Below are positions 16,685-26,067 of a stretch of 61,773 nucleotides of DNA, piece by piece. Source of the stretch: Verrucomicrobiota bacterium (lineage in GTDB: Bacteria; Verrucomicrobiota; Verrucomicrobiia; Verrucomicrobiales; DEV007); the NCBI GenBank assembly GCA_020630975.1, contig JAHDID010000029.1, positions 1 through 61,773 on the forward strand, in the 5' to 3' direction. The position numbers and the translations under genes were made by a program. How positions within the stretch are numbered: the first letter of the stretch is position 1; each line of letters begins with the position of its first letter. The notes below the pieces were generated by a model, which worked only from the letters and a program-made list of their open reading frames with translations, did not search any database and was not told the origin of the DNA.

Positions 16685-17023
16685 CTAAAGACGGCCAACC
16701 ATTCGCCTCACCGCCAACTCTTCAGCATCGCTCAACTTCTGAACTCGCAGATCAATCGGAGCAAAAGCCCATCAGCCATCAAAATCAAATTCCCAGGGTG
16801 AGTGTCAGATACCACGATATGAGTCTCAGGATCATAGAATGCTAGATTTGACCTTCTTCGAAGAATAAACCGTTCTCTTCCGCCAACTTCCGGAAGATGG
16901 AAACTTCTTCTCCGTGATAGGTGTAGCCTCCCGAAAAGCGGCAAACTGTTTCACAGCGGCTTCGTAGCTCGTGAGCAAGTGCTTCGAGCGTGAACGACGG
17001 AGTTCCTCTGCTGTGACTGTCAT
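16685..17023 (-). pseudogene. Frameshifted remnant of a kinase-like (polyvalent-protein type) gene
   Basis: Four pieces in shifting frames join into one sensible protein. The first reads MTVTAEELRRSRSKHLL... to about 16935. The second reads GGYTYHGEEVSIFRKLAEEN...FFEEGQ to about 16848. The third reads FYDPETHIVVSDTHPGNLI to about 16765. The last reads APIDLRVQKLSDAEELAV and stops at 16685. The DTHPGN...IDLRV pattern resembles the catalytic D-x-H-x-x-N and metal-binding ID of kinase-like domains found in phage and plasmid polyvalent proteins. Three frame changes in 340 bases argue for a decayed gene. The family call is tentative. Confidence 0.55.
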
Positions 17024-17126
17024 AATTCATTGTCCTAACCTATCTCTGCCACCTTTCACACATTTTCCTCATCGAAATAATAGATCATTTTTGTTAACTT
17101 CAGGTGGGTTACCTCTGTTTGTTACC

Positions 17127-19943
17127 ATGACACGCCTTTTCTACGCCGCCTTACTAGCAGCCAGCCTGTCGACTTTGTCCGCTGCCGATTTCTCTGAGGC
17201 GGACCGTCTATTCACGCTCAAAGTCGCGCCAATCTTCGCTGAGAAATGCCACGGCTGCCATGGCGAGAAGCTCAAAGGCGGCTACAGCATGCTCACCCGT
17301 GAGGAACTACTGATGGGCGGCGATGAGTGGCAGGAGGCAGTGCTCACACCCGGCGATGTGGCCAAAAGCTTCCTGGTAGATACCATCAAGTGGGCCGACC
17401 CCGACTGGGAGATGCCACCCAAGGAGAACGATCGCCTGAGCGCTGAGCAGATCGCCGATGTCGAGGCGTGGATCGAGGCCGGTGCCCCCTGGCCCGACGA
17501 TGCCACTCAGCTAGCCATCCGTGAGGCCGAAAAAAACAAACTGGTAACCGACGAGGGCATGATCGTCGCTCACTCTGGCGGCCAGAGCGATGCCTGGACC
17601 TATCGCCGCTATCAGCCCGAGGATATCTGGGCCTTTCTACCCTACGATCAGCCAGAAATACCGGGTGAAGAGGGCAACCACCCGATCGATGCTTTCATCC
17701 AGAAGAAACTCGCCTCCGCCGAGGCCTCTCCGGCTGCCGAGGCCGATGCCCACACCCTACTTCGCAGGGCCAGCTATGGGCTGACCGGTCTGCCACCCAC
17801 TCCCGAGCAGATCAGAGATTTCCAGAAAGCCTACACAGCCGATGCCGACGCAGCCTGGCAGCAGACCATCGATCGCCTACTGGCCAGCGATCACTACGGC
17901 GAGCGCTGGGCTCAGCACTGGCTAGATATCGCCCGCTACGCCGATACCGCCGGTTTTTCCAATGACTACGAGCGCTCGAATGCTTGGCGCTACCGCGACT
18001 ATGTGATCCGCGCCTTCAATCAAGACAAACCCTACGACGACTTTGTGATCGAGCAGGTCGCGGGCGACGAGCTAGCCGACGACTCGCTACGCAGCCGCAT
18101 CAAAGACTGGAATGCCTACCAGAAAGCTCGCGAGAAAGGCGATCAATACAACGACCAAGAGGCCGAGTGGCTAGTAGCTAGCTCCTTTCTACGCATGGGG
18201 CCCTGGGATTCGGCCATGGTCAAGACACCCGAGGCCCGCCAACTGTATGTCGACGATGTCATCAATGGTGTGGGGCAGACCTTTCTCGCCACCACCATGC
18301 GTTGCTTCAAGTGCCACGACCACAAATTCGACCCACTGCCAACTCGCGACTACTATGCGATGTATGCCGCATTCTCCGCGACTCAACTCGCCGAGCGGCC
18401 CGCTCCATTCACACCCGCCGAGCGGCTCGATGGATTCGACGACAGCCGCGAGCTAGCTCAGCAGTTGCTCGACTACGCCCATGCCGAGCGCCAAGCCCTC
18501 TATGACAAACGCGAAGCTGCGGCCAGAGCCTGGTATGCGGAAAACGGCACCGACTACGTCTCCCACGCCGACCGAAAAAAACTGCCCGACGAGGAGAAGC
18601 CACCGCGCCACGTAGGCCTGAGCCCCGAGGAGCAAGGCCAGCTGAAGGTGCGCGAGCAAGACCACTGGATCTGGACTCGCCGCATGGAGCGCTACCAGCC
18701 CATGGTGCAGACAGTCTACAATGGCCCCACTCCAAAGAGCATCTACCCACGGAAGCTGCGCATGAATGCCAAGGCCAATGTCAACTGGCGTCCCGACAGC
18801 CGCATCCTAGATGGTGGCTCGCTGGAAGCACCCGGCGAGAAAGTCGAGCCCGGTGTGCTCAGTGCACTTGGCGTGGAAACTGAGATACCCGATGCCCTGC
18901 ATGGTCGCCGTCTGGCCGTGGCGAAGTGGATAGCCGATGAGAGAAATCCCATCACCGCTCGTGCCTTCGTCAATCGAGTCTGGCAGTATCACTTCGGCAA
19001 GCCGATCGCGGGCAATCCCAATAATTTCGGGGTAAAAGGTGCCAAACCCACTCACCCCGAGCTACTCGACTGGCTGGCAGCCGACTTCGTCGAGCACGGC
19101 TGGCAGATCAAGCGTCTGCACCGGCTGATCATGACCTCGGCTACCTACCGCCAGTCTGGCCAGCACCCACAGCGCTACGATCTGGAGACCAAAGATCCGA
19201 ACAACGATCTACTCGCCTACTACCCCAATCGCCGTCTCTCGGCCGAGGAAGTGCGCGACAGCATGCTACAGATCACCGGCGAGCTGCAGACCGAGGGTGG
19301 TGGCCTACCCATCATGCCAGAGATGAATATGGAGGTGGCCCTGCAGCCAAGGATGATCCAGTTTTCCCTAGCACCAGCCTACCAGCCCTCCCCCACTCCA
19401 GAAGAGCGCAATCGCCGCAGCATCTACGCCTACCGGGTGCGCGGTCTGGCCAATCCATTCATGGAAACCTTTAACCGGCCTAACCCAAACGACTCCTGCG
19501 AGGAGCGCGATTCGGCAGCGGTATCGCCCCAGGCATTTACCCTGCTGAATAGCGATGTGATGACAGCTCGCTCCATTGCCTTCGCCCTGCGGGTCGCAGC
19601 AGATGCCGGAGCAGACAGCGCCGCACAAGTCAACCGCGCCATGCAACTCGGGCTAGGTCGCCTACCTAGTGATGCAGAGAGCGAAAAGCTAAGCGGCTAT
19701 CTACAAGAGATGCGCAGCTACCATGCTGACGCCGCTCCCGAACGCAAAACCCACCCAACCTCGATCACTCGCGAACTGGTCGAGGAGTTCACTGGAGAGC
19801 CATTTACCTACACCGAGATTTTACCAGTTTTTGAAGACTACACCTACGACACACAGGCTGCGGATGTCGATGCCGATACCCGAGCGCTAGCGGACCTATG
19901 CCTGCTACTGTTCAATAGCCACGAGTTTATGTATATTTACTAA
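17127..19943 (+). CDS. Secreted PSCyt1-DUF1549-DUF1553 protein
   Basis: A 938-residue protein when started at ATG 17127, which gives a clean signal peptide (MTRLFYAALLAASLSTLSAA); a longer reading upstream would add 52 residues overlapping the remnant gene and is unlikely. CHGCH at residues 41-45 is the planctomycete cytochrome c heme motif. DUF1549 follows (ERWAQHWLDIARYADTAGF), then CFKCHDHKFDP near residue 393, and DUF1553 (NPITARAFVNRVWQYHFGKPI, RRLSAEEVRDSML). The gene 25 bases downstream encodes a DUF1501 protein, the usual partner. Confidence 0.88.
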   Translation: MTRLFYAALLAASLSTLSAADFSEADRLFTLKVAPIFAEKCHGCHGEKLKGGYSMLTREELLMGGDEWQEAVLTPGDVAKSFLVDTIKWADPDWEMPPKENDRLSAEQIADVEAWIEAGAPWPDDATQLAIREAEKNKLVTDEGMIVAHSGGQSDAWTYRRYQPEDIWAFLPYDQPEIPGEEGNHPIDAFIQKKLASAEASPAAEADAHTLLRRASYGLTGLPPTPEQIRDFQKAYTADADAAWQQTIDRLLASDHYGERWAQHWLDIARYADTAGFSNDYERSNAWRYRDYVIRAFNQDKPYDDFVIEQVAGDELADDSLRSRIKDWNAYQKAREKGDQYNDQEAEWLVASSFLRMGPWDSAMVKTPEARQLYVDDVINGVGQTFLATTMRCFKCHDHKFDPLPTRDYYAMYAAFSATQLAERPAPFTPAERLDGFDDSRELAQQLLDYAHAERQALYDKREAAARAWYAENGTDYVSHADRKKLPDEEKPPRHVGLSPEEQGQLKVREQDHWIWTRRMERYQPMVQTVYNGPTPKSIYPRKLRMNAKANVNWRPDSRILDGGSLEAPGEKVEPGVLSALGVETEIPDALHGRRLAVAKWIADERNPITARAFVNRVWQYHFGKPIAGNPNNFGVKGAKPTHPELLDWLAADFVEHGWQIKRLHRLIMTSATYRQSGQHPQRYDLETKDPNNDLLAYYPNRRLSAEEVRDSMLQITGELQTEGGGLPIMPEMNMEVALQPRMIQFSLAPAYQPSPTPEERNRRSIYAYRVRGLANPFMETFNRPNPNDSCEERDSAAVSPQAFTLLNSDVMTARSIAFALRVAADAGADSAAQVNRAMQLGLGRLPSDAESEKLSGYLQEMRSYHADAAPERKTHPTSITRELVEEFTGEPFTYTEILPVFEDYTYDTQAADVDADTRALADLCLLLFNSHEFMYIY

Positions 19944-19968
19944 CCCAATCTAACCAACTAATTACGCC

Positions 19969-21372
19969 ATGATTTGTTCACGCCCAGAATCCACGCCACA
20001 GACTCGCCGCGAGCTGCTCTACGGCCTAGGTGCCACACTCGGCTCGGTCGCTATGACGGATATGTTCGCTGCGGAGACGCTGGCCAATCCCCTAGCGCCG
20101 CAGAAGCCGATGTTTCCCGCCAAGGCGAAGAATGTCATCATGCTATTCATGGAGGGTGGTCCGGGCCATATGGATACCTTTGACCCCAAGCCCAAGCTGA
20201 ACGAGCTACACAAGACCGAATCCAAGAGCACCCGTAGTCTCGCCAATGGTTACAAGTTTTTCGTCGGCAGTCCTTTCAAGTTCGACAAAGTCGGCGATGC
20301 AGGCATCGAGATGTGCGATCAGTGGGAGTTCATGCGCGATCCCGAGGTGGCCAATGAGCTGTGCAACTATCGTGGCTGTCAGGCCGAGTCATTGAACCAC
20401 CCCGAGGCACTCTTCCACATGAATACCGGCAGCCGTCTGGGGGCCGATCCATCGATCGGTGCTTGGGCCACCTACGGACTCGGCTCGATGAACCAAAACC
20501 TACCCGGCTATGTGGTAATGACCGAGATGGCGCTGCCCCAGGGAGGCTCACGCAATTGGTCGAATGGCTTCCTACCCGCCCACTACCAGGGCACTCGCCT
20601 ACGCCCGACTGGCTCACCGATCCTCGATCTCCAGTCTCAGTCCTACAAGAGCCGCGAGCACCAGCGCCAGGCACTGGATACCCTAGGGTTCATGAATGCC
20701 CAGCACGCCGCCCGCCACCCCGAGCACGCAGATCTAGCGGCTCGCATGGAGAGCTACGAGCTAGCCTACCGCATGCAGATGGAGGTGCCCGAGGTCATGG
20801 ACCTGCAGGGCGAGACCGAAAAGACCAAGGAGATGTACGGCATGAACCGCAAGGAAACCGCCAACTTCGGCAAGCAATGCCTGATGGCTCGCCGCCTAGT
20901 CGAAAAAGGCGTACGCTTTGTGCAGATCTTTTCCGGAGGCTGGGATAGCCACGACTACCTCGAGCGCGGCCACAGCTCGCGTATCCGCAGCGTCGACCAG
21001 CCCATGGCCGCGCTGATCAAAGATCTCAAAGCTCGTGGCATGCTAGAGGACACCCTAGTCATCTGGACCGGGGAGTTTGGCCGCACGCCCGACAACAACA
21101 AGCGCGGCGGTGTCTACTCCATCGGCCGAGGCCACAATGCCGACGCCATGACCATGCTCATGGCTGGCGGCGGGGTGAAGCCCGGCATCGTCGGCGCCAC
21201 CGACGAGATCGGCGCCGAGGCAGTGGATGTGAAACACCCAATCCGAGACTTCCACGTGACCCTCCTGCACATGCTGGGACTAGATGACAACAAGCTCACC
21301 TACTTCCACGCTGGCCGCTACAAACAACTCAGCCAGTTTGGTGGAGAAGTGATAAAAGATATCATTGCCTAA
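19969..21372 (+). CDS. DUF1501 domain protein, Tat-exported
   Basis: A 467-residue protein with a twin-arginine-type leader (QTRRELLYGLGATLG, residues 11-25). FMEGGPGHMDTFDPKPKLNELH is the DUF1501 signature region, and the C-terminal half has the sulfatase/phosphatase-like LVIWTGEFGRTPDNNKRGG...RGHNADAMTMLMAGGGVKPG pattern. DUF1501 proteins belong to the alkaline-phosphatase-like superfamily and are almost always encoded with PSCyt1-DUF1549-DUF1553 proteins, as here. Their reaction has not been shown. A short stem (AGTTCCT-CT-AGGAACT, 21372-21387) overlaps the stop codon. Confidence 0.88.
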   Translation: MICSRPESTPQTRRELLYGLGATLGSVAMTDMFAAETLANPLAPQKPMFPAKAKNVIMLFMEGGPGHMDTFDPKPKLNELHKTESKSTRSLANGYKFFVGSPFKFDKVGDAGIEMCDQWEFMRDPEVANELCNYRGCQAESLNHPEALFHMNTGSRLGADPSIGAWATYGLGSMNQNLPGYVVMTEMALPQGGSRNWSNGFLPAHYQGTRLRPTGSPILDLQSQSYKSREHQRQALDTLGFMNAQHAARHPEHADLAARMESYELAYRMQMEVPEVMDLQGETEKTKEMYGMNRKETANFGKQCLMARRLVEKGVRFVQIFSGGWDSHDYLERGHSSRIRSVDQPMAALIKDLKARGMLEDTLVIWTGEFGRTPDNNKRGGVYSIGRGHNADAMTMLMAGGGVKPGIVGATDEIGAEAVDVKHPIRDFHVTLLHMLGLDDNKLTYFHAGRYKQLSQFGGEVIKDIIA

Positions 21373-21387
21373 GTTCCTCTAGGAACT
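21372..21387 (+). terminator. Short stem-loop at the end of the DUF1501 gene
   Basis: AGTTCCT (21372-21378) and AGGAACT (21381-21387) form a small perfect stem that starts in the stop codon. No T-run follows, so it is a weak candidate for a transcript end or stability hairpin. It lies between two convergent genes. Confidence 0.35.
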
Positions 21388-21414
21388 CTAAATGCCTCTC
21401 CTCTAATTCAAAAC

Positions 21415-22086
21415 TTACATATCGTCTTTCAAAGCCACACCTGGACTAGCCATACTTGTGATAGCCCATTTCCCGGCTTTTAATTCGTAGACAACTCTTA
21501 TGCTATTATAATCAAATTTGGCACCTTTAGTAGTCCGATAAAAAGCGTCACTCTTGGGTAAGTAACCATAATACTTTACCAGCATTTTTTCGCCGTCTTT
21601 CGATATCTGCTCAACATATGCACCAGGGTTGTTCGTAATTTCGAGCCCTTGAAAAATTGAATCCGGCTGCTTTTTCGGGTCAGGCAGTGCTTCTACGGTT
21701 AACTGAGAGTCTTTGCCTAAACGAAACAATTGATATTTAGAACTCAAACGCCCTGTCTTCGCCCAAACCACAACTCTATCTGAACTTTGAAACCATTTGG
21801 CACCAACATTGGTTTCCGGACGCCCCAAAAGACCTCCCAGAGCAGAGACAGAAGACAGCCTTTGTATCACAGACAAAGTCTCTAAATCAACCAAGTAAGG
21901 ACTATGATACGGCTCATCCACTTGATCGACAAACTCGTCAAGCTTTGTAGAAAGCACACAGATGACGTATCTTCCATCCGGAGAAACTCCACCCTCGACA
22001 GCTCGCAAACCGCGCTTAAGAGGCTCTGCACCTTCCCCAAAGCTAACGACTAGAAAATAGAGCAATGAGATGACGGAAAATTTCAT
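21415..22086 (-). CDS. Secreted protein of unknown function downstream of guaA
   Basis: A 223-residue exported protein if started at the ATG at 22084-22086, which gives a signal peptide (MKFSVISLLYFLVVSFGEGA). A longer reading to 22116 would overlap guaA and lacks the signal at its start. The sequence GLRAVEGGVSPDGRYVICVLSTKLDEF suggests a beta-propeller-like repeat (PDGRYV), and the C-terminus has FDYNSIRVVYELKAGKWAI. Base composition is more A/T-rich than its neighbours. Function unknown. Its start lies 20 bases after guaA. Confidence 0.6.
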   Translation of the reverse strand: MKFSVISLLYFLVVSFGEGAEPLKRGLRAVEGGVSPDGRYVICVLSTKLDEFVDQVDEPYHSPYLVDLETLSVIQRLSSVSALGGLLGRPETNVGAKWFQSSDRVVVWAKTGRLSSKYQLFRLGKDSQLTVEALPDPKKQPDSIFQGLEITNNPGAYVEQISKDGEKMLVKYYGYLPKSDAFYRTTKGAKFDYNSIRVVYELKAGKWAITSMASPGVALKDDM

Positions 22087-22106
22087 CACATTGACTCTAT
22101 CGCGCC

Positions 22107-23633
22107 CTACTCCCACTCGATACTCGCAGGCGGCTTAGTAGAGATATCATATAGCACACGATTCACGCCATCGACTTCGTTCAGGATTTTAGCCGAGATA
22201 TCTCCAAGCACTTCGTAGGGCAACTGTGCCCACTCGGCGGTCATAGCATCCTCACTGGTCACGGCACGTAGGCTGAGGGCGAACTCGTAGCAGCGCTCGT
22301 CGCCTTTCACACCCACCGTCTTCACTGGGATAAGAGCGGCGTAGGCTTGCCAGACATTGTCGTATTGGCCGTGCTCATGCAGGCCATCGATGAAGATCTT
22401 GTCGGCCTCGCGGATGATCTTTAGGCGCTCCTCGGTGACTTCGCCGGGGCAGCGCACGGCTAGACCAGGACCTGGAAAGGGATGGCGATTGACCACTTTA
22501 TCCGGCAGGCCGAGCACGTTACCTAGGGCACGCACTTCGTCTTTGAATAGCTCATCGAGCGGCTCTAGCACCCGGCCCTCAGACTTCAGCTCCATGATGC
22601 GGTCGACTCGGTTATGATGAGTCTTGATGGTCGAGGCGATCGAGCCACTGGTGGCGCTCTCGATCACATCGGGATAGAGGGTGCCCTGAGCGAGTAGCTC
22701 GACATCGTCGCCAACAGCATCGAAAAAGATATCCACAAACAGACGGCCGATGATACGGCGCTTCTCTTCGGGATCTGTCTTGCCTTTCAGAGCGGTGAGA
22801 AATTTCTCAGAGGCATCGATGGTCTCGATCTCGATGCCAAAGCTATCGAATAGAGCCTTCACCTCCGCAGCTTCATTCTGCCGGAGCAGACCGGTATCGA
22901 CGAAGATATTCCGAGTATCGACTTTGGCCTCGTGTAGCAGAGCAGCCAGCACAGAGGAGTCGACTCCACCGGATACACCACAGACTACCTTGCGCCCGGC
23001 GACTTCCTCGCGCACGCGGCCTACGAGGTAGTCCTTGAAAGAATCGATGGCGAAGTGCGGCAGATCCTGCCCCAGCTCGACGAAATTTTTCAGTAGCGGG
23101 ATACCCTCGGTCGAGTGAGTCACCTCAGGGTGAAACTGAATACCGAAAAACTGCTCGTCATACTGCAGGGCGACAGGCACGCCATCGTCATTGCGAGCGA
23201 TCACCTTGGTGGTGTCGGTGAGATTCTCCACGGTATCGGAGTGGCTCATCCAGATCTGTGAGCTAGCGGATAGGCCCTGAAATAGCGGACAGCTATCGCT
23301 AGGATCGATATTCAGAGCCGCTGGGCCAAACTCGCGCTTGTTCCCCGGAGCCACGGTGCCGCCGAACTTTTGATTGAGCAGCTGCATGCCATAGCACACG
23401 CCGAGCACTGGCACGCCCATACCACACAAGTAGTCAAAATCGATATCCGGAGCCCCCTCCTCCAAAGTGGAGCGCGGTCCGCCAGATAAGATGACGACGG
23501 CGGGATTCCCCGTCTGGTCTAGCTCGCTGGGCTGGAAAAGGCGGCTGTAGTAGCCCAGCTCGCGGATACGACGCACGATGAGCTGAGTGTACTGGGAGCC
23601 AAAATCAATAACGGCAATGGGATCGCGATCCAT
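22107..23633 (-). CDS. guaA: GMP synthase (glutamine-hydrolysing)
   Basis: A 508-residue enzyme that converts XMP to GMP with ATP and glutamine, the last step of de novo GMP synthesis in the cytoplasm. The class I glutamine amidotransferase domain has catalytic Cys80 (GVCYGMQ), His168 and Glu170 (FHPE). The PP-loop of the ATP pyrophosphatase domain is SGGVDSS (221-227). The C-terminal dimerisation domain contains RHPFPGPGLAVR and ends in KPPASIEWE, the standard GuaA terminus. It lies 57 bases downstream of guaB on the same strand, so both steps from IMP to GMP are encoded together. Confidence 0.98.
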   Translation of the reverse strand: MDRDPIAVIDFGSQYTQLIVRRIRELGYYSRLFQPSELDQTGNPAVVILSGGPRSTLEEGAPDIDFDYLCGMGVPVLGVCYGMQLLNQKFGGTVAPGNKREFGPAALNIDPSDSCPLFQGLSASSQIWMSHSDTVENLTDTTKVIARNDDGVPVALQYDEQFFGIQFHPEVTHSTEGIPLLKNFVELGQDLPHFAIDSFKDYLVGRVREEVAGRKVVCGVSGGVDSSVLAALLHEAKVDTRNIFVDTGLLRQNEAAEVKALFDSFGIEIETIDASEKFLTALKGKTDPEEKRRIIGRLFVDIFFDAVGDDVELLAQGTLYPDVIESATSGSIASTIKTHHNRVDRIMELKSEGRVLEPLDELFKDEVRALGNVLGLPDKVVNRHPFPGPGLAVRCPGEVTEERLKIIREADKIFIDGLHEHGQYDNVWQAYAALIPVKTVGVKGDERCYEFALSLRAVTSEDAMTAEWAQLPYEVLGDISAKILNEVDGVNRVLYDISTKPPASIEWE

Positions 23634-23690
23634 TTTCTCTCGAACAAAAAAAGGTGAGTAAAAGTAGTAGTAGGAGCAGTGGTATGTGGT

Positions 23691-25145
23691 CTAGCTCGAC
23701 TGCTGGTAGTTCACAGGCTCCTCAGTGATGGTGATGTCGTGTGCGTGGCTTTCCTTCAGGCCACCTGGTGTGATGCGCACGAAGGTAGCCTTCTCTCGCA
23801 GCTCGGCCAGCGAATTCGCGCCGACATAGCCCATACCACTGCGCAGACCGCCCAGTAGCTGGAAAATCGTGTCGCTCAGTGGGCCACGGTAGGGCACCCG
23901 AGCTTCGACTCCCTCGGCGACGAGTTTGCCAGACGAGTTTTGCCCATAGCGATCGCCAGAGCCTTTACGCATGGCCTTCAGAGAGCCCATGCCGCGGTAT
24001 TCTTTCCAAGTACGGCCCTGGTAGTTCACGATAGCACCGGGGCTTTCTTTACAGCCTGCCAGCAGCGAACCGAGCATGACTAGATCGGCACCGGCAGCCA
24101 TGGCCTTCACGATATCTCCTGAGTAGCGGATACCGCCATCGGCGATGGTCGCGACGCCCCGCTCTCGGCACACTTTAGACACGGTCTGAATCGCGGTGAA
24201 CTGCGGCACACCGACCCCTGCGATGACTCGAGTCGTACAGATAGATCCAGGGCCCACGCCCACTTTTACCGCACAGGCACCGGCATCGATCAGGTCGTTG
24301 GCACCTTGTTCGGTCACCACATTACCAGCCACCACAGTCACGCCATAGTCGCTACGTAGCTTGCTGACGACTTCCATCACCTTGGTGGTGTGACCAGTGG
24401 CAGCATCGATAAAGACGGCATCGGCACCGGCTTCGATCACGCCCTGGGCTCGGTCGAAAGTATCTTCGCCCACACCGATAGCAGCGCCCACGCGCAGCTG
24501 GCCGTTGGGATCTTTAGCTGCGTTTAGAAATTTCTGACGATTCTCGATATCCTGCGCCGTGATCATACCGGCCAGACGTCCCTCAGCATCTAGGAGAGGC
24601 AGCTTCTCGATACGGCCATCGTGGAGGATGCGGCGAGCATCGCTCATCTTGGTGTCGATCGGGGCTGTCACCAGCTTCTCCTGCGGTGTCATCACCGATG
24701 AGACGAGAGCCGATGTATCCTCGACATACCAGATGTCGCGACTAGTGACCATACCGACCAGACGACGATCGTCATCGACCACGGGAAAGCCATTCACACC
24801 CAGCTCATCCATGATCGCCTGCAGATCGGCCAGCGTGATGTCGGCACGCACGGTAAAAGGATCGGGGATCACGGTATTCTCAGCTCTCTTCACCCTAGCG
24901 ACCATCTCGACCTGGTCAGCGATCGGCATATTTCGGTGGATCACACCGATACCACCCTGCCGAGCCAGAGCCGTGGCGAGAGTCTCCTCAGTGACGGTAT
25001 CCATCGCGGAAGACACGACCGGGACTGTCAGCGGTATGTCGCTAGTCAGATGCGTGGAGATATCGACTTCTGCTGGCAATACCGCGCTGTGCTGCGGCAC
25101 CATGAGAACGTCGTCGAAACTGAGACCAAGAGGTAGTTCACCCAT
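23691..25145 (-). CDS. guaB: IMP dehydrogenase
   Basis: A 484-residue enzyme oxidising IMP to XMP with NAD+, the rate-limiting step of guanine nucleotide synthesis. Catalytic Cys303 lies in [10 protein letters not shown], the substrate-binding loop in [24 protein letters not shown], and the mobile flap in [18 protein letters not shown]. Two CBS domains are inserted at about residues 95-205 ([23 protein letters not shown] and the [22 protein letters not shown] region), the normal bacterial form. Full length. It is the first gene of the guaB-guaA unit and is transcribed divergently from the small gene at 25248. Confidence 0.98.
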   Translation of the reverse strand: MGELPLGLSFDDVLMVPQHSAVLPAEVDISTHLTSDIPLTVPVVSSAMDTVTEETLATALARQGGIGVIHRNMPIADQVEMVARVKRAENTVIPDPFTVRADITLADLQAIMDELGVNGFPVVDDDRRLVGMVTSRDIWYVEDTSALVSSVMTPQEKLVTAPIDTKMSDARRILHDGRIEKLPLLDAEGRLAGMITAQDIENRQKFLNAAKDPNGQLRVGAAIGVGEDTFDRAQGVIEAGADAVFIDAATGHTTKVMEVVSKLRSDYGVTVVAGNVVTEQGANDLIDAGACAVKVGVGPGSICTTRVIAGVGVPQFTAIQTVSKVCRERGVATIADGGIRYSGDIVKAMAAGADLVMLGSLLAGCKESPGAIVNYQGRTWKEYRGMGSLKAMRKGSGDRYGQNSSGKLVAEGVEARVPYRGPLSDTIFQLLGGLRSGMGYVGANSLAELREKATFVRITPGGLKESHAHDITITEEPVNYQQSS

Positions 25146-25207
25146 AGAAACTATTTAGGAAGATCGAAGCAATGATCAAGTGAAAGTTGCGACAAAGAAG
25201 GGTGCAA

Positions 25208-25236
25208 TTGACGGTTTCAGTAATTGGAGGTATTCT
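25208..25236 (+). promoter_or_regulatory. Promoter for the antitoxin-like gene, nearly leaderless
   Basis: TTGACG (25208-25213) and TATTCT (25231-25236) are separated by 17 bases, a good sigma-70-type arrangement. Transcription would begin near 25243, only about 5 bases before the ATG at 25248. No Shine-Dalgarno sequence sits at a normal distance from that ATG, in line with a leaderless or near-leaderless message. Confidence 0.5.
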
Positions 25237-25247
25237 CAATTACAGTC

Positions 25248-25466
25248 ATGACAGGATACACGACAGAAGATGATCGCTTGGCTACAGTTCGAGCGATGCG
25301 TCGGCTAAGGGAGGAGATTGAAGAGAATCCCGAAGTGGCACGCGAATTTCTGGAGTTAATGAATAAGTGCCGCCCCGAGCCAGACCCCCTGACTCCGAGA
25401 CAGAGGTACGAGCGCATGATGGAGCGGGTGAGGGTGCGCAACGCCGAGTTGTACGGTGAAGAATGA
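25248..25466 (+). CDS. Small charged helical protein, possible antitoxin
   Basis: A 72-residue, strongly charged, helical protein (MTGYTTEDDRLATVRAMRR, then EEIEENPEVAREFLELMNKC). I chose the ATG at 25248 rather than the TTG at 25224, because TTG would lie between the proposed -35 and -10 boxes. Its stop overlaps the start of the next gene by 4 bases (ATGA), so the two are translationally coupled. Size, charge and position before an enzyme-like gene suggest an antitoxin or immunity role, but I recognise no antitoxin family. Confidence 0.6.
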   Translation: MTGYTTEDDRLATVRAMRRLREEIEENPEVAREFLELMNKCRPEPDPLTPRQRYERMMERVRVRNAELYGEE

Positions 25467-26056
25467 AACAGAAAGTAGCCACGAATCCCGGCTACATCCT
25501 CGGCTACCATGGCTGCGATCGAGCTTTCGCTGATCGAGTGTTAGTTGGAGATGCCACCATCACCCCTAGCCGCAATGTCTATGATTGGTTGGGACATGGT
25601 ATTTATTTCTGGGAAGACGACCCTACTCGAGCTATGGAGTGGGCTATTGAAAAATCCAAGCACACGGATGCGTCTCTTTTTGAGCCCTATGTTTTGGGTG
25701 CCGTCATCGACTTAGGAGCCTGTTTGAGCTTATGGAGGCGATCCGACTTTCAGTTAATCAGGGATGGTTACAACACCTTACGATCTGTTTTTCAGGCCAG
25801 CGGTGAAAAACTACCAACCAATAGTAGCGGCAAGGATAGACTCCGTCGCGAATTGGACTGTGCTGTGATTCAGTCTGTTCACGCCACGCGCGAACGGGAT
25901 GGCTTACCTGCTTTTGATACGGTACGAGGCATGTTTCAAGAGGGAGCCGAACCATATCCGACCGCAGGATTTCGAGAGAGAAATCATATTCAAATCTGTG
26001 TGCGTGATCCTCGGTGCATAAAAGGCTATTTCCTACCTCTGACCGAAAGTAAGTAA
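25463..26056 (+). CDS. Putative ADP-ribosyltransferase-fold protein, possible toxin
   Basis: A 197-residue protein. GYHGCDR (residues 14-20), DWLGHGIYFWEDDPTRAMEWA (41-61) and RERNHIQICV (171-180) are arranged like the three blocks of PARP-type ADP-ribosyltransferases: His16, Tyr48 in the G-x-GIYF motif, and Gln177 at the position of the third catalytic residue. The ordering and the GIYF motif are seen directly; the fold assignment and NAD+ use are inference. It overlaps the upstream small gene by 4 bases, as toxin genes often overlap their antitoxin. An alternative is a host-signalling or phage-defence ART. Confidence 0.55.
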   Translation: MKQKVATNPGYILGYHGCDRAFADRVLVGDATITPSRNVYDWLGHGIYFWEDDPTRAMEWAIEKSKHTDASLFEPYVLGAVIDLGACLSLWRRSDFQLIRDGYNTLRSVFQASGEKLPTNSSGKDRLRRELDCAVIQSVHATRERDGLPAFDTVRGMFQEGAEPYPTAGFRERNHIQICVRDPRCIKGYFLPLTESK

Positions 26057-26067
26057 TCTTTTCAGCC

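Noticed and set aside
24559-25158. 199-codon frame opposite guaB
   Set aside because: Antisense to a complete IMP dehydrogenase; Ser/Thr/Arg-rich with no signature.
25224-25247. Upstream TTG start for the small antitoxin-like gene
   Set aside because: It lies between the proposed -35 and -10 boxes, and the next ATG gives a better N-terminus.
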